Shown here: piece by piece, positions 27,657 through 36,899 of the stretch
Numbering within the stretch: the first letter of the stretch is position 1
How the letters are laid out: the number at the start of each line of letters is the position of its first letter
DNA from: Skermanella stibiiresistens SB22
Lineage (GTDB): Bacteria > Pseudomonadota > Alphaproteobacteria > Azospirillales > Azospirillaceae
DNA: 64,000 nt
NCBI RefSeq assembly: GCF_000576635.1
Contig: NZ_AVFL01000007.1
Span: forward strand, 62,001 to 126,000
Reading direction: 5' to 3'
Position numbers and translations under genes: made by a program
The notes under the pieces: model-generated
Seen by the model: the letters and a program-made list of their open reading frames with translations, nothing else
Told to the model about the DNA's origin: nothing
Databases searched by the model: none

Positions 27657-27992
27657 TTAATCCACTGTGACCCTGCGGGCGCCAACCAATCTCTCGTAAT
27701 GCACGGTCAACTGTTCGATCCTGCCGAGTAGCTGGTTGTTTGTAGTTTCCAAGGCTTCCTTGATCACCTTCTGGTCACGATCGATGCGGCTGAGGTCAGC
27801 TTTCATGTTGGAGACATCGTCGCGTGTTGCATCTGCCACGACTTTGAGTGATCCAACCAGGGCCTCCAGAGTCGTCATCTTATCGATCAGTATCGCCAAC
27901 ATGTTCTTCGCTTCTTGATCCAAAGCCTTCCTCCCATCGTATGTACCGCGAAAGGATAAGTGGCGTTCCAGTAACAGTCGAGAGATTTCCAC
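27657..27992 (-). CDS. coiled-coil hypothetical protein
   Basis: 111 residues with long heptad-like stretches (DKMTTLEALVGSLKVVADA, ADLSRIDRDQKVIKEALE) and no recognised domain. Base composition is less GC-rich than the neighbours. It converges on pcp with a 25-bp gap and no obvious hairpin. The start is uncertain: ATG 27992 or an internal ATG giving MLAILIDKM. Function unknown; it resembles small coiled-coil proteins found beside mobile or regulatory genes. Confidence 0.55.
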   Translation of the reverse strand: MEISRLLLERHLSFRGTYDGRKALDQEAKNMLAILIDKMTTLEALVGSLKVVADATRDDVSNMKADLSRIDRDQKVIKEALETTNNQLLGRIEQLTVHYERLVGARRVTVD

Positions 27993-28202
27993 GAACGCTC
28001 TTTATTTAATAGATAGTCCCTGTCGCAAATATTTTTAATTGCACGATTTTATTTTTATCTCTTACTACGTGTGTCGCGGCAGGCATTCGGTCGATTGGCC
28101 GAGCTTGCAATCTCACTGGATGAAGTTACGTTTTGCCCCGCTTGCATCAAAGCGCGGATACCCCCGCCTTCAGCTGGAACGTGATCGAGTGGAGCTTTGA
28201 GA

Positions 28203-30911
28203 GTGCCGAGCCTGGACCTGTCCGACGTGGCCGTTTACGGGTCGCTCTTCGAGGCTTCGCCCAATCCCTATGTCCTGGTGAGTCCCAGCCTGACCATCGT
28301 CGGCTGCAACGACGCGTATCTGCGGGTGACCGCGCGGACCCGCGCCGACATCGTCGGCCGCGGCATCTTCGACGCCTTTCCCGGCGGCCCGAACGAAGCG
28401 CAGCTCCGCTCCTCCTTCGACCGTGTGCTTCGCACGAAGGAGCGGGACTCCATCGCCGTCATCCCCTACGCCATCGCCAAGACCACGCCCGAGGGGACAT
28501 TGCTGGAGGAGCGCTTCTGGAGCGCCACCCACACGCCGGTGCTCGACGCCCGAGGCGATGTACGGCTGATCCTCCAGCATACGGTCGACGTCACCGAACT
28601 GCACCGGTTGAAACAAGCCGTCGCCTCCGGTGAGGGAACGGCGGAAGCGCTGGACGCCGCGCCGGGACCGATCGAGCAGATCGAGAGCGATCTGATGCGC
28701 CGAGCGCAGGCGGTCCAGCGGACCAACCTATCGCTCGACGCGGAATTGGAACGGCTGCACAGCTTGTTCACGCAAGCGCCCGGCTTCATCGCCGTGCTCA
28801 GCGGCCCCGACCACGTGTTCGACCTCGCCAACGACGCCTATTACGATCTGATCGGCCGCCGTGACATCCTCGGCAAGCCGATCCACGAAGCCTTGCCTGA
28901 GATCGAAGGCCAAGGCTTCCACGAGCTGCTGGACCGGGTGTTCGAGAGCCGGCAAGCCTTCGTCGGCCGCGACATGCGCCTGCTGCTGCGGCCCGACCCC
29001 GATTCCCCGCCAGCGGAGTTCTTCCTGGACTTCGTCTACCAGCCGGTGCTGAGGGCGGATGGCGGTGTTCTGGGAATCTTCGTCCAGGGCCATGACGTGA
29101 CCAACCGCAAGCGCGCCCAGGACGAGCTGCTGCGGTACCAGACCGACCTGGAGGCTTTGGTCCGGGAACGGACGCTGGCGCTGGAGAAGAGCGAGGCCGA
29201 GCGTGCCCAGGCGGAGGCCGCCCTGCGGCAGGCGCAACGGCTGGAGGCGATCGGCAAGCTGACCGGCGGCGTCGCCCACGACTTCAACAACCTGCTCCAG
29301 GTGATCGGCAGCAACCTGGACCTGCTCCACCACGACTTGCCCGCCGACCCAGCCACGACGACCCGCCGGCTGGACTCGGCGATGGGGGCCGTCCAGCGCG
29401 GTGCGCGGCTGGCCTCGCAGCTTCTGGCCTTCGCCCGGAAGCAACCCTTGGAACCGCGTCCGGTCAGCCTGGGACGCCTGCTGCGCGGGATGGATGACCT
29501 GCTGCGCCGGGCGCTGGGTGACGAGGTCGAGGTCGAGACGGTGATCGCCGGCGGGCTGTGGAGCATGCTGGCCGACCCCAGCCAAGTCGAGAACGTCATC
29601 CTGAATCTCGCGATCAACGCGCGGGACGCGATGGACGGCTCCGGACGTCTGACCCTGGAAGCCGGCAACGCCATGCTGGACGATTTTTACGCCTTGCGCC
29701 ACCCGGAGGTCACCGCCGGCCAATACGTGATGCTGGGCGTGTCGGACACCGGCTGCGGCATGTCGGCCGAGGTGATGGAACGCGCTTTCGAGCCCTTCTT
29801 CACGACCAAGCCGGAAGGCAAGGGAACCGGCATGGGGCTCGCCATGGTCCACGGCTTCGTCAAGCAATCGGGCGGGCACGTCAAGATCTACAGCGAGGTC
29901 GGCCACGGCACGACGGTCAAGATCTACCTGCCCCGCTCGCATCAGGTCGCCGAGGAGCCGGTGACCGACCCGCGGACGGGTCCGGTGGCCGGAGGCACCG
30001 AGACGATCCTGGTGGTCGAGGACGATCCCCAGGTGCGCGCCGCCACGGTCGAGATCCTGACCGGACTGGGCTATCGCGTGCTGCAAGCCGGCGACGCCCA
30101 GAGTGCCCTGGCGGTGATCCGGAGCGGCGTGCTGGTCGACCTGCTGTTCACCGACGTGGTGATGCCCGGCACCCTGCGCAGCCCGGAACTGGCGCGGCGC
30201 GCGCGCGAGACGTTGCCCGATTTGGCCGTGCTGTTCACCTCGGGCTACACCGAGAACGCCATCGTCCATGGCGGCCGGCTCGATCCGGGCGTCCACCTGC
30301 TCAGCAAGCCCTATCGGCGGGAGGATCTGGCCCGCAAGATCCGCCACCTGCTGGGCAACCAGCGCCAGCGCCGGATCGCCCGGCCCGGCCCGTCCGCGGC
30401 GACGCCCATGCCACCCCCGATCCCACCATTCCTCGCCTCGGCCGTTCAACCCCTGGGGGCACCCACGATGACGAAGACCCTGGCCCAGCAGCCGATGGCG
30501 CCGCGCGTGCTGGCCGAAGAAGCGGGCACAGGTTGCCATGTCCTGCTGGTGGAGGACGACGGAATCATCCAGGCGTCCACGATGGACATGCTGGAATCGC
30601 TCGGCCATACCGTCACCGCCGCGGCCGACGCCGACGAGGCCATGGTCGAGCTGGGGCGCGGCGGGATCGACGTGCTGTTCACCGATATCGGCTTGCCGGG
30701 ACGATCCGGCATCGAACTCGCCCACGAGGCGCTGGCCCACGACCCCACCTTGCGGGTGATCGTCGCTTCGGGCTATGGCGGCGACATCCGCGACGGGGGG
30801 AGCGAAGCGGGGCTGGACGCCGTCTTCCTGCCCAAGCCCTACAACCGCAACGGTATCCGAAAGGCGTTCCAATCGCTGCCCCAGCCTCCATCCGGGAAAA
30901 ATCGGCCATGA
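28203..30911 (+). CDS. soluble PAS hybrid histidine kinase with two receiver domains
   Basis: About 902 residues, no membrane segments. Order: PAS 1 (about 10-140, SPNPYVLVSPSLTIVGCND), PAS 2 (about 185-300, LFTQAPGFIAVLSG), coiled coil, HisKA with H-box GGVAHDFNNLL near residue 360, HATPase_c (N box NLAINARDAM, G boxes GVSDTGCGMS and KGTGMGLAM), receiver 1 (ILVVEDDPQ, about 600-720) and receiver 2 (VLLVEDDGI, about 780-895). The HDFNNLL box marks the HWE-like/HisKA subgroup common in Rhodospirillales. The GTG at 28203 follows GGAG at 8 bases; a TTG at 28197 is an alternative. Signal unknown. Confidence 0.92.
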   Translation: MPSLDLSDVAVYGSLFEASPNPYVLVSPSLTIVGCNDAYLRVTARTRADIVGRGIFDAFPGGPNEAQLRSSFDRVLRTKERDSIAVIPYAIAKTTPEGTLLEERFWSATHTPVLDARGDVRLILQHTVDVTELHRLKQAVASGEGTAEALDAAPGPIEQIESDLMRRAQAVQRTNLSLDAELERLHSLFTQAPGFIAVLSGPDHVFDLANDAYYDLIGRRDILGKPIHEALPEIEGQGFHELLDRVFESRQAFVGRDMRLLLRPDPDSPPAEFFLDFVYQPVLRADGGVLGIFVQGHDVTNRKRAQDELLRYQTDLEALVRERTLALEKSEAERAQAEAALRQAQRLEAIGKLTGGVAHDFNNLLQVIGSNLDLLHHDLPADPATTTRRLDSAMGAVQRGARLASQLLAFARKQPLEPRPVSLGRLLRGMDDLLRRALGDEVEVETVIAGGLWSMLADPSQVENVILNLAINARDAMDGSGRLTLEAGNAMLDDFYALRHPEVTAGQYVMLGVSDTGCGMSAEVMERAFEPFFTTKPEGKGTGMGLAMVHGFVKQSGGHVKIYSEVGHGTTVKIYLPRSHQVAEEPVTDPRTGPVAGGTETILVVEDDPQVRAATVEILTGLGYRVLQAGDAQSALAVIRSGVLVDLLFTDVVMPGTLRSPELARRARETLPDLAVLFTSGYTENAIVHGGRLDPGVHLLSKPYRREDLARKIRHLLGNQRQRRIARPGPSAATPMPPPIPPFLASAVQPLGAPTMTKTLAQQPMAPRVLAEEAGTGCHVLLVEDDGIIQASTMDMLESLGHTVTAAADADEAMVELGRGGIDVLFTDIGLPGRSGIELAHEALAHDPTLRVIVASGYGGDIRDGGSEAGLDAVFLPKPYNRNGIRKAFQSLPQPPSGKNRP

Positions 30912-30965
30912 GCGCGTGACCGGCCCGGCATTGCCATCACCGCGGGGCCGCACCAGCTTGGGCTC

Positions 30966-32783
30966 ATGCCGCGCATCCTGAACGAACGCCCGTCGGACGC
31001 TTCGGCGGCACCTTCCCTGGACATCCGCGTCTTCCGGCTGATGCGTCCCTTCCTGTGGCCGCGCGACGATCGCGGGTTGCGGGTGAGGCTGGTGGTGTCG
31101 ATGACGCTGCTGTGCCTGACCGCGCTGCTGAACGCCACCGTGCCGATCCTGTTCGCCCACGCGGTCGACACGCTGTCCAAGCCCGGTCAGGCGGCCATCG
31201 CCGTTCCCGTGGCGCTGCTGCTGACCTATGGCGCCTTGCAATGGCTGGCCAAGGTGTTCAACGAGCTGCGCTGGGCGATGTATGGCCCGATCGAGCAGCG
31301 GACCCAGCGCCACATGGGCATGGCCGTGTTCCGCCACGTCCACGAGCTGAGCCTGCGCTTCCATCTGGGCCGCAGGACCGGCCAGATCAGCCGCGTGCTG
31401 GACAACGGCATGCGCGGCATCCGCGAGCTGCTGTTCGACGTCGTCTTCCTGATCCTGCCGCTGGCGGCCGAGATCGCGATCATCTGCGCCGTGCTGCTAG
31501 GCTCGTTCAGCCCGGTCTTCACCGGCATCACGGTGGTGACGCTGGTCCTCTATTGCTTCTGTTTGGTGATTGGCTCCGAACGGCTGCGCCGGCGCCAGCG
31601 CCGCGCCGTGGCCGAGGGGGCGGAGGCCCATGGCAAGGCGGTCGACAGCCTGCTGAATTACGAGACCGTCAAGTATTTCGGCAACGAGGAGCACATCGCC
31701 AGCCGGTACGACACGGCTCTGCGCGAGGTCGAGCGGCTGACCGTCAACGCCATGCTGTGGCGCAGCCTGACCGGCATCCTCCAGGTCTCCATCCTGGGCT
31801 GCGGGCTGACCGCGATGATCCTGCTGGCCGCCTCCAACGTGGCGCGCGGCACCATGACCGTCGGCGACTTCGTGCTGGTCAACACCTACCTGCTGCAGCT
31901 GATCCGGCCGCTCGACCGTCTGGGCCAGCTCTACCGCTCGATCAAGCAGTCGCTGACCGATGTGGAGCAGATGCTGGACCTGCTGGGCCAGCCGGCGGAC
32001 GTGGCCGACGCGGCGGACGCCCTCCCGCTGCCCGCCGGGGCGGGGGAGCTGCGCTTCGACCATGTCGGCTTCGCCTACGATCCGCGCCGACCCGTGCTGC
32101 GCGACGTGTCGTTCACCGTGCCGCCCGGCGCCACCCTGGCGATCGTCGGTCCCAGCGGGGCCGGCAAGTCGACCATCGGGCGCCTGCTGTTCCGCTTCTA
32201 CGATCCGACGGCGGGCCGCGTGCTGTTCGACGGCGCCGACATCGCCGGGGTGACCCAGGCGAGCCTGCGCGCCACCATCGCGGTGGTGCCGCAGGACGCT
32301 GTCCTGTTCAACGACACGATCCTCTACAACATCGCCTTCGGGCGGCCCGACGCGTCGCCCGCCGAGATCGAGGACGCCGCCCGGATGGCCCGCATCCACG
32401 ACTTCATCGCCAGCCTGCCCGACGGCTACGAAACCATGGTCGGCGAGCGCGGCCTGAAGCTGTCGGGCGGCGAGAAGCAGCGCGTCGCCATCGCCCGCGC
32501 CATCCTGAAGCGTCCGCGCCTGTTCCTGTTCGACGAGGCGACCTCCGCCCTGGACAGCCACACCGAGATGGCGATCCAGCAGAGCCTCCGCGAGGTCAGC
32601 CAGGGCACCACCACGGTCGTGATCGCCCACCGCCTGTCCACGGTGGTCCACGCCGACGAGATCCTGGTGCTGGACGGTGGCCGAGTGGTGGAGCGCGGCA
32701 CCCACGCCGCCCTGCTGGCGCGCGGCGGAGCCTACGCCGCCCTCTGGGCGCGCCAGCGGGCCAACCGCGAGGCGGCGGATTAG
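30966..32783 (+). CDS. Atm1-type ABC exporter (fused membrane and ATPase domains)
   Basis: 605-residue half-transporter of the ABCB7/Atm1/HMT1 group, exporting glutathione-linked sulfur or metal compounds and linked to Fe-S homeostasis. Six helices lie in residues 35-330, with the Atm1-typical GRRTGQISRVLDNG and DSLLNYETVKYFGNE. ATPase domain: Walker A GPSGAGKST, signature LSGGEKQRVAIARA, Walker B LFLFDEATSALD, switch His in VIAHRLST. It precedes irr and rubrerythrin on the same strand, which fits an iron-homeostasis neighbourhood. Confidence 0.9.
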   Translation: MPRILNERPSDASAAPSLDIRVFRLMRPFLWPRDDRGLRVRLVVSMTLLCLTALLNATVPILFAHAVDTLSKPGQAAIAVPVALLLTYGALQWLAKVFNELRWAMYGPIEQRTQRHMGMAVFRHVHELSLRFHLGRRTGQISRVLDNGMRGIRELLFDVVFLILPLAAEIAIICAVLLGSFSPVFTGITVVTLVLYCFCLVIGSERLRRRQRRAVAEGAEAHGKAVDSLLNYETVKYFGNEEHIASRYDTALREVERLTVNAMLWRSLTGILQVSILGCGLTAMILLAASNVARGTMTVGDFVLVNTYLLQLIRPLDRLGQLYRSIKQSLTDVEQMLDLLGQPADVADAADALPLPAGAGELRFDHVGFAYDPRRPVLRDVSFTVPPGATLAIVGPSGAGKSTIGRLLFRFYDPTAGRVLFDGADIAGVTQASLRATIAVVPQDAVLFNDTILYNIAFGRPDASPAEIEDAARMARIHDFIASLPDGYETMVGERGLKLSGGEKQRVAIARAILKRPRLFLFDEATSALDSHTEMAIQQSLREVSQGTTTVVIAHRLSTVVHADEILVLDGGRVVERGTHAALLARGGAYAALWARQRANREAAD

Positions 32784-32934
32784 GCGGGCAGCCCTCAAAG
32801 GGGACCCAGCGATGGCCAATGGATCGGGCGGATCCATCCCTACTCTTTCAGAACCTTGCGCGGGCGGCTGGATTGGTTCTAAATCCAACTGCCGTATTTC
32901 AGGGCATCTTTTAACGGCGCCCGCCCGCCACCAT

Positions 32935-33375
32935 ATGCGCATCATGACTGGAACACGTCCCTTCAAGCACGCTCTGGACCGGCTACAGCAGGCCGGCCTG
33001 CGCCCGACGCGGCAACGGCTGGCGCTCGCCCGCCTGCTGTTCGACAAGGACGACCGGCACGTCACGGCGGAGCAGTTGCACGGCGAGGCGACCGGGGCCG
33101 AGGTCCGGGTCTCGCTGGCGACCGTCTATAACACGCTGCACCAGTTCACCGACGCCGGCTTGCTGCGCGAGGTCGTGGTCGAGGCCGGACGGTCCTATTT
33201 CGACACCAACACCGCCGACCATCATCACTTCTTCTTCGAGGGGTCCGGCAATCTCCAGGACATACCGAGCGAGAGCGTGACGGTCACCCACCTGCCGATG
33301 GCTCCGGCGGGGACAAAGGTGGCCCGGGTCGACGTGATCATCCGCCTTGCCCCCGAGGAAACCTCCACGGGTTGA
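32935..33375 (+). CDS. irr: Irr-type iron-responsive regulator, Fur family
   Basis: 146-residue Fur-family repressor. Winged helix with the recognition helix in VSLATVYNTLHQFTDAGLL, then the His-rich metal/heme region TADHHHFFFEG. The C-terminal CxxC zinc sites of Fur and Zur are absent and the tail is short, as in alphaproteobacterial Irr, which senses heme status. No N-terminal heme-regulatory GCP motif is seen. ATG 32935 or 32944 are both possible. The 151-bp upstream region contains TTCTAAA at 32877-32883, a half-site of the iron control element, but no complete palindrome. Confidence 0.82.
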   Translation: MRIMTGTRPFKHALDRLQQAGLRPTRQRLALARLLFDKDDRHVTAEQLHGEATGAEVRVSLATVYNTLHQFTDAGLLREVVVEAGRSYFDTNTADHHHFFFEGSGNLQDIPSESVTVTHLPMAPAGTKVARVDVIIRLAPEETSTG

Positions 33376-33417
33376 GCGAACGCCGACCGCGCGAAATGGT
33401 GCTTCCGCCAGATGGTT

Positions 33418-33464
33418 GGAATATTCCCAGTTGATTGACTCCCGCCACCCACGGGATGCATAAG
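33418..33464 (+). promoter_or_regulatory. candidate rubrerythrin promoter with adjacent palindrome
   Basis: GGAATATTCC (33418-33427) is a perfect 10-bp palindrome. It is followed by TTGACT (33435-33440), an 18-base spacer and CATAAG (33459-33464), a fair -35/-10 pair about 70 bases before the rubrerythrin start. The palindrome is placed where a repressor or activator could act. Not matched to a known box. Confidence 0.35.
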
Positions 33465-33536
33465 GTCCCGGGATGGCCTTGTCCGCCGGTCGAGGCGCGA
33501 CCCCCAAGGGTGACTCCGCAACTGGAGGAAGACGAT

Positions 33537-33953
33537 ATGCCACTCTCGGGATCGAGGACCGAGAAGAACCTGAAAGAGGCGTTCGCCAGCGAAAGCCAAG
33601 CCAATCGGCGCTATCTGTACTTCGCCCAGCAAGCGGACGTGGAGGGTTTCAACGATGTCGCCGCGGTGTTCCGGGCCACGGCGGAGGGCGAGACCGGCCA
33701 CGCCCACGGCCATTTGGAATTCCTGCAGGAGGTCGGCGACCCGGCGACCGGCATGCCGATCGGCACCACCCGTCAGAACCTGATCGCCGCCATAGCCGGC
33801 GAGACCCGCGAATTCACCGAGATGTACGCGCGTATGGCGGCGACCGCGCGTGACGAGGGTTTCGACGAGATCGCCGATTGGTTCGAGACCCTGGCGAAGG
33901 CCGAGCAGGCCCACGCCGGCCGTTTCCGGAAGGCCTTGGAACTGCTGGGCTGA
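33537..33953 (+). CDS. rubrerythrin-type ferritin-like di-iron protein
   Basis: 138-residue erythrin-like protein: the four-helix di-iron domain of rubrerythrin without the C-terminal rubredoxin domain. Ligand motifs are visible as [51 protein letters not shown] and [15 protein letters not shown], giving the Glu and ExxH ligands. Likely reduces hydrogen peroxide in the cytosol. GGAGGAA lies 6 bases before ATG 33537. It lies 161 bp after irr; a link to Irr or peroxide control is inferred from position. Confidence 0.9.
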   Translation: MPLSGSRTEKNLKEAFASESQANRRYLYFAQQADVEGFNDVAAVFRATAEGETGHAHGHLEFLQEVGDPATGMPIGTTRQNLIAAIAGETREFTEMYARMAATARDEGFDEIADWFETLAKAEQAHAGRFRKALELLG

Positions 33954-33985
33954 AGCGCGGGCCGCTCCTGGCCCCGGCCCCGCCG

Positions 33986-34525
33986 TCAGTCCAGCGTCTC
34001 GGCCTGATAGACGCCCCAGAACTCGGTTCGCTGAAGCCAGCCGCGATAGCCATCGACGGTGACCTCGCACCAGCTCGCCTGACAGCGCAGCAGCTTGCCG
34101 GCGACACCCGGCTCCACCTTGGCGAGCCCCGCGGCGCTGTCAGCCGCCGTCCGGCGCAGGACGCGGACGGTGCCCGTGACGACCATGGCGCGCTTGCCCG
34201 ACAGCATGCTCTGGTGGACCCAGCCCTCGGTCCCCTCCCAATCGCGGATGCGGCGCCACGTGTCGAATTCCGCCGTGATCTCGACCGGGATGTCCCGTTT
34301 GACGAAGACCCATTCGACCGGATAGCGGGTGCCCGGGCCCGTTCGCACGTTGACCTCGGCGGAGCGCAGCGAGACGAAGCGCGGTACCGGCAGCCCGGTC
34401 GGCGGAGCCATGCCGGGAACCGACTCGGTTTCCTGGGCGCGTACGGGTGTGACGAAAAGCGCCAAGGCCAGCGCCAGGGCGCCGAAGATGAATGCTGGGA
34501 TGCCGGGACGGGCGGCGGAAATCAT
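33986..34525 (-). CDS. secreted SH3-domain protein
   Basis: 179 residues. N-terminal signal peptide (basic start, IPAFIFGALALALALFVTP, cleavage near VRAQE). Two bacterial SH3 domains: residues about 52-110 (NVRTGPGTRYPVEWVFVKR, GWVHQSMLSGKRAMVV) and about 113-172 (VRVLRRTAADSAAG, WCEVTVDGYRGWLQRTEFWG). Such proteins bind cell-wall peptides in the periplasm. Convergent with the rubrerythrin gene; a short GGGCC/GGCCC hairpin lies between at 33959-33974. Confidence 0.87.
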   Translation of the reverse strand: MISAARPGIPAFIFGALALALALFVTPVRAQETESVPGMAPPTGLPVPRFVSLRSAEVNVRTGPGTRYPVEWVFVKRDIPVEITAEFDTWRRIRDWEGTEGWVHQSMLSGKRAMVVTGTVRVLRRTAADSAAGLAKVEPGVAGKLLRCQASWCEVTVDGYRGWLQRTEFWGVYQAETLD

Positions 34526-34715
34526 GGACGCGAACTCAAGGTCTGGGATGCCGATGGACGGGCTATTGCCTCAATGTGGCGGTGATATGACCGCCGTGAG
34601 ACCGCGGAGGATAGGGCAACTCCGTTAAGAGGAGGTCACCGGCTCACCGCGTCGCTGGACAAGACGGCATGGCGCTTGGTATGGCAAGGGGAAGCCGCCA
34701 GGGAGATCCGGTCCG

Positions 34716-35705
34716 ATGCCCGAGAAGAAGAAGCCCGTCGTCGTCGTCACCCGCAAGCTGCCGGACGTGATCGAGACGCGGATGATGGAGCTGTTCGATA
34801 CCCGTCTCAACCATGACGACACGCCGCCGGGCGTCCCGGAACTGATCGAGGCGGTCAGGACCGCCGATGTCCTGGTTCCGACGGTGACCGACCGGATCGA
34901 CGCCCGCGTCCTCGCGCAGGCCGGGCCGAACCTGCGGCTGATCGCGTCGTTCGGCACCGGCGTCGACCACATCGACCTGAAGACCGCCCGCCAGCGCGGG
35001 ATCACCGTCACCAACACGCCGGGCGTCCTGACGGAGGACACCGCCGACATGACCATGGCGCTGCTGCTGGCGGTGTCGCGCCGCCTGTCCGAAGGCGAGC
35101 GGCTGGTCCGATCGGGCGAGTGGAAGGGCTGGGGTCCAACCACCATGCTCGGCCACCGGATCTGGGGCAAGCGGCTCGGCATCATCGGCCTGGGCCGGAT
35201 CGGTCAGGCGCTCGCCAAGCGCGCCAAGGGCTTCGGCCTGTCGATCCACTACCACAACCGCCGCCGCGTCCATCCGGAGATCGAGGGCGAGCTGGAGGCG
35301 ACCTATTGGGAGAGCCTGGACCAGATGCTGGCGCGGATGGACATCGTGTCGATCAACTGCCCGCACACCCCGGCCACCTACCACCTGCTGTCGGCGCGCC
35401 GGCTCCAGCTGCTGCGCCCGCACTGCTACATCGTCAACACGTCGCGCGGCGAGGTTGTCGACGAGAACGCCCTGACGCGGATGCTCCAGAAGGGCGAGCT
35501 GGCTGGCGCCGGACTCGACGTGTTCGAGCACGAGCCCGCCATCAACCCCAAGCTGCTGACGCTCGACAATGTCGTGCTGCTGCCCCACATGGGCTCGGCG
35601 ACGATCGAGGGCCGCATCGACATGGGCGAGAAGGTGATCATCAACATCAAGACCTTCGCCGATGGCCACGCGCCGCCGGACCGTGTCCTCGAAGCGATGT
35701 TCTGA
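34716..35705 (+). CDS. D-2-hydroxyacid dehydrogenase (glyoxylate/hydroxypyruvate reductase type)
   Basis: 329-residue NAD(P)-dependent oxidoreductase. Nucleotide-binding GLGRIGQALAKRAKGFG near residue 158, substrate/catalytic Arg in NTSRGEVVDENAL near 246, Glu in AGLDVFEHEP near 270 and His in LLPHMGSAT near 290. The HYHNRRRVH pattern after the Rossmann beta-2 strand with basic residues suggests NADP use. Substrate may be glyoxylate or hydroxypyruvate; not decidable from sequence. Confidence 0.9.
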   Translation: MPEKKKPVVVVTRKLPDVIETRMMELFDTRLNHDDTPPGVPELIEAVRTADVLVPTVTDRIDARVLAQAGPNLRLIASFGTGVDHIDLKTARQRGITVTNTPGVLTEDTADMTMALLLAVSRRLSEGERLVRSGEWKGWGPTTMLGHRIWGKRLGIIGLGRIGQALAKRAKGFGLSIHYHNRRRVHPEIEGELEATYWESLDQMLARMDIVSINCPHTPATYHLLSARRLQLLRPHCYIVNTSRGEVVDENALTRMLQKGELAGAGLDVFEHEPAINPKLLTLDNVVLLPHMGSATIEGRIDMGEKVIINIKTFADGHAPPDRVLEAMF

Positions 35706-35777
35706 TCGGGCGGGCCGCCTATATCACGGTTACTGGCGTCCTGGCGCCGGTAACCGGCGGCATGATGGGGGCAGCGG

Positions 35778-36059
35778 ATGGTGGATCGGTGGGATGGACG
35801 CGACCGGCGGCACGGCAAGACGCTGCGTGTCGTCCTGCTGAAGGTGCTGCTGCCGCTGGCGATCATCGGCGCTGCCGTGGCCGTCCTGATCATCCTGCAC
35901 CTGGACGGCACGCTGAGGGTCTTCCTGGACCGCCAGTCGATGTTCGGCATGATCGCCGTGGTGCTGGTGCTCAACTTGGTCGGCTTCGCCTTCATCTACA
36001 TGCTCTCGATGGTCTGGAAGTCGGTCAAGCACGACCTGCTGAACTTCCGCGATCCCTGA
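35778..36059 (+). CDS. small two-helix membrane protein
   Basis: 93 residues with two hydrophobic helices (about 17-42, VVLLKVLLPLAIIGAAVAVL; about 56-80, MFGMIAVVLVLNLVGFAFIY) and a conserved-looking cytoplasmic tail WKSVKHDLLNFRDP. Not recognised. It converges on the fructosamine-kinase gene with 6 bases between stops. Confidence 0.65.
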   Translation: MVDRWDGRDRRHGKTLRVVLLKVLLPLAIIGAAVAVLIILHLDGTLRVFLDRQSMFGMIAVVLVLNLVGFAFIYMLSMVWKSVKHDLLNFRDP

Positions 36060-36065
36060 GGACCG

Positions 36066-36899
36066 TCACGTGAACCGCCCGACGATTCGGGCGACCTGGG
36101 ATCGGTAGCCGCCACCGAACAGGCGGACATGGACCAGCAGCGGATAGAGATTGTAGAGGTCGCGGCGGACCTCGAAGAAGCCGGGACGGATCGGCCTGAT
36201 CTCGCCGTAGCGGTGGAAGAACGGTTGGCCGAAGGTGCCGAACAGGGTCGAAAAGGCCAGTTCGATCTCCGGGTCGGCGTGGTGGATCGCCGGATCGATG
36301 AAGGCGGCGACGCGGCCGTCGCGGACCAGGATGTTGCCGCCCCACAGGTCGCCATGGATCAGGCTGGGCAGGGCCGGCTCGCCGATCAGGTCGGGCAGCA
36401 GACCAGCCAGCCGCTCGATCGCCGCCATCAGGGTGTTGTCGATTCGCTTCTCGTCCAGCGCGCGGCGCGCCATTCCCAACAGGCGGTGGTCGCGGAAGAA
36501 GGCGATCCAGTTGTCGGATTCAGGGTTCGGCTGGGGCAGCGGGCCGATCACGGTGTCATAGGGAAAGCCGTACCGTTCCGCGCCGATGCCGTGGAGCGCC
36601 GCGACCAGTTCGGCCGCGTGCTCCTGGGCCGCGGTGGTCAGGCCGCCACCGTCAGCCGCGACATGGGACATCACCAGCAGCCGGTCGTCGGCATGGAACA
36701 GTTCCGGCACCGGCAGGCTGGAGTGATCGGCCAGATGGCGCAGCATCCGCCCTTCCACCGCCAAGCCCGCGCCGCGCTTCGCCACCACGCGGCGGCCGTC
36801 GACCAGATCGAGCAGCCAGAGTTCGGCGGCGTTGCCGTCGGCCAGCCGCCGCGCCGAGGCAACCCGGCCGACGCCGTCAGGTAACTGAGGAGCGGGCAT
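36066..36899 (-). CDS. fructosamine/ketosamine-3-kinase family protein
   Basis: 277-residue aminoglycoside-phosphotransferase-fold kinase that phosphorylates sugar adducts on protein amines so that they fall off (protein deglycation). Seen: the N-terminal lobe Lys in RRVVAKRGAG, catalytic HGDLWGGNILV near residue 190 and metal-binding FIDPAIHHADPEIELAFS near 210. Length matches the family. Its start overlaps the upstream LMW phosphatase gene by 23 bases. Last gene of a three-gene minus-strand operon. Confidence 0.87.
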   Translation of the reverse strand: MPAPQLPDGVGRVASARRLADGNAAELWLLDLVDGRRVVAKRGAGLAVEGRMLRHLADHSSLPVPELFHADDRLLVMSHVAADGGGLTTAAQEHAAELVAALHGIGAERYGFPYDTVIGPLPQPNPESDNWIAFFRDHRLLGMARRALDEKRIDNTLMAAIERLAGLLPDLIGEPALPSLIHGDLWGGNILVRDGRVAAFIDPAIHHADPEIELAFSTLFGTFGQPFFHRYGEIRPIRPGFFEVRRDLYNLYPLLVHVRLFGGGYRSQVARIVGRFT

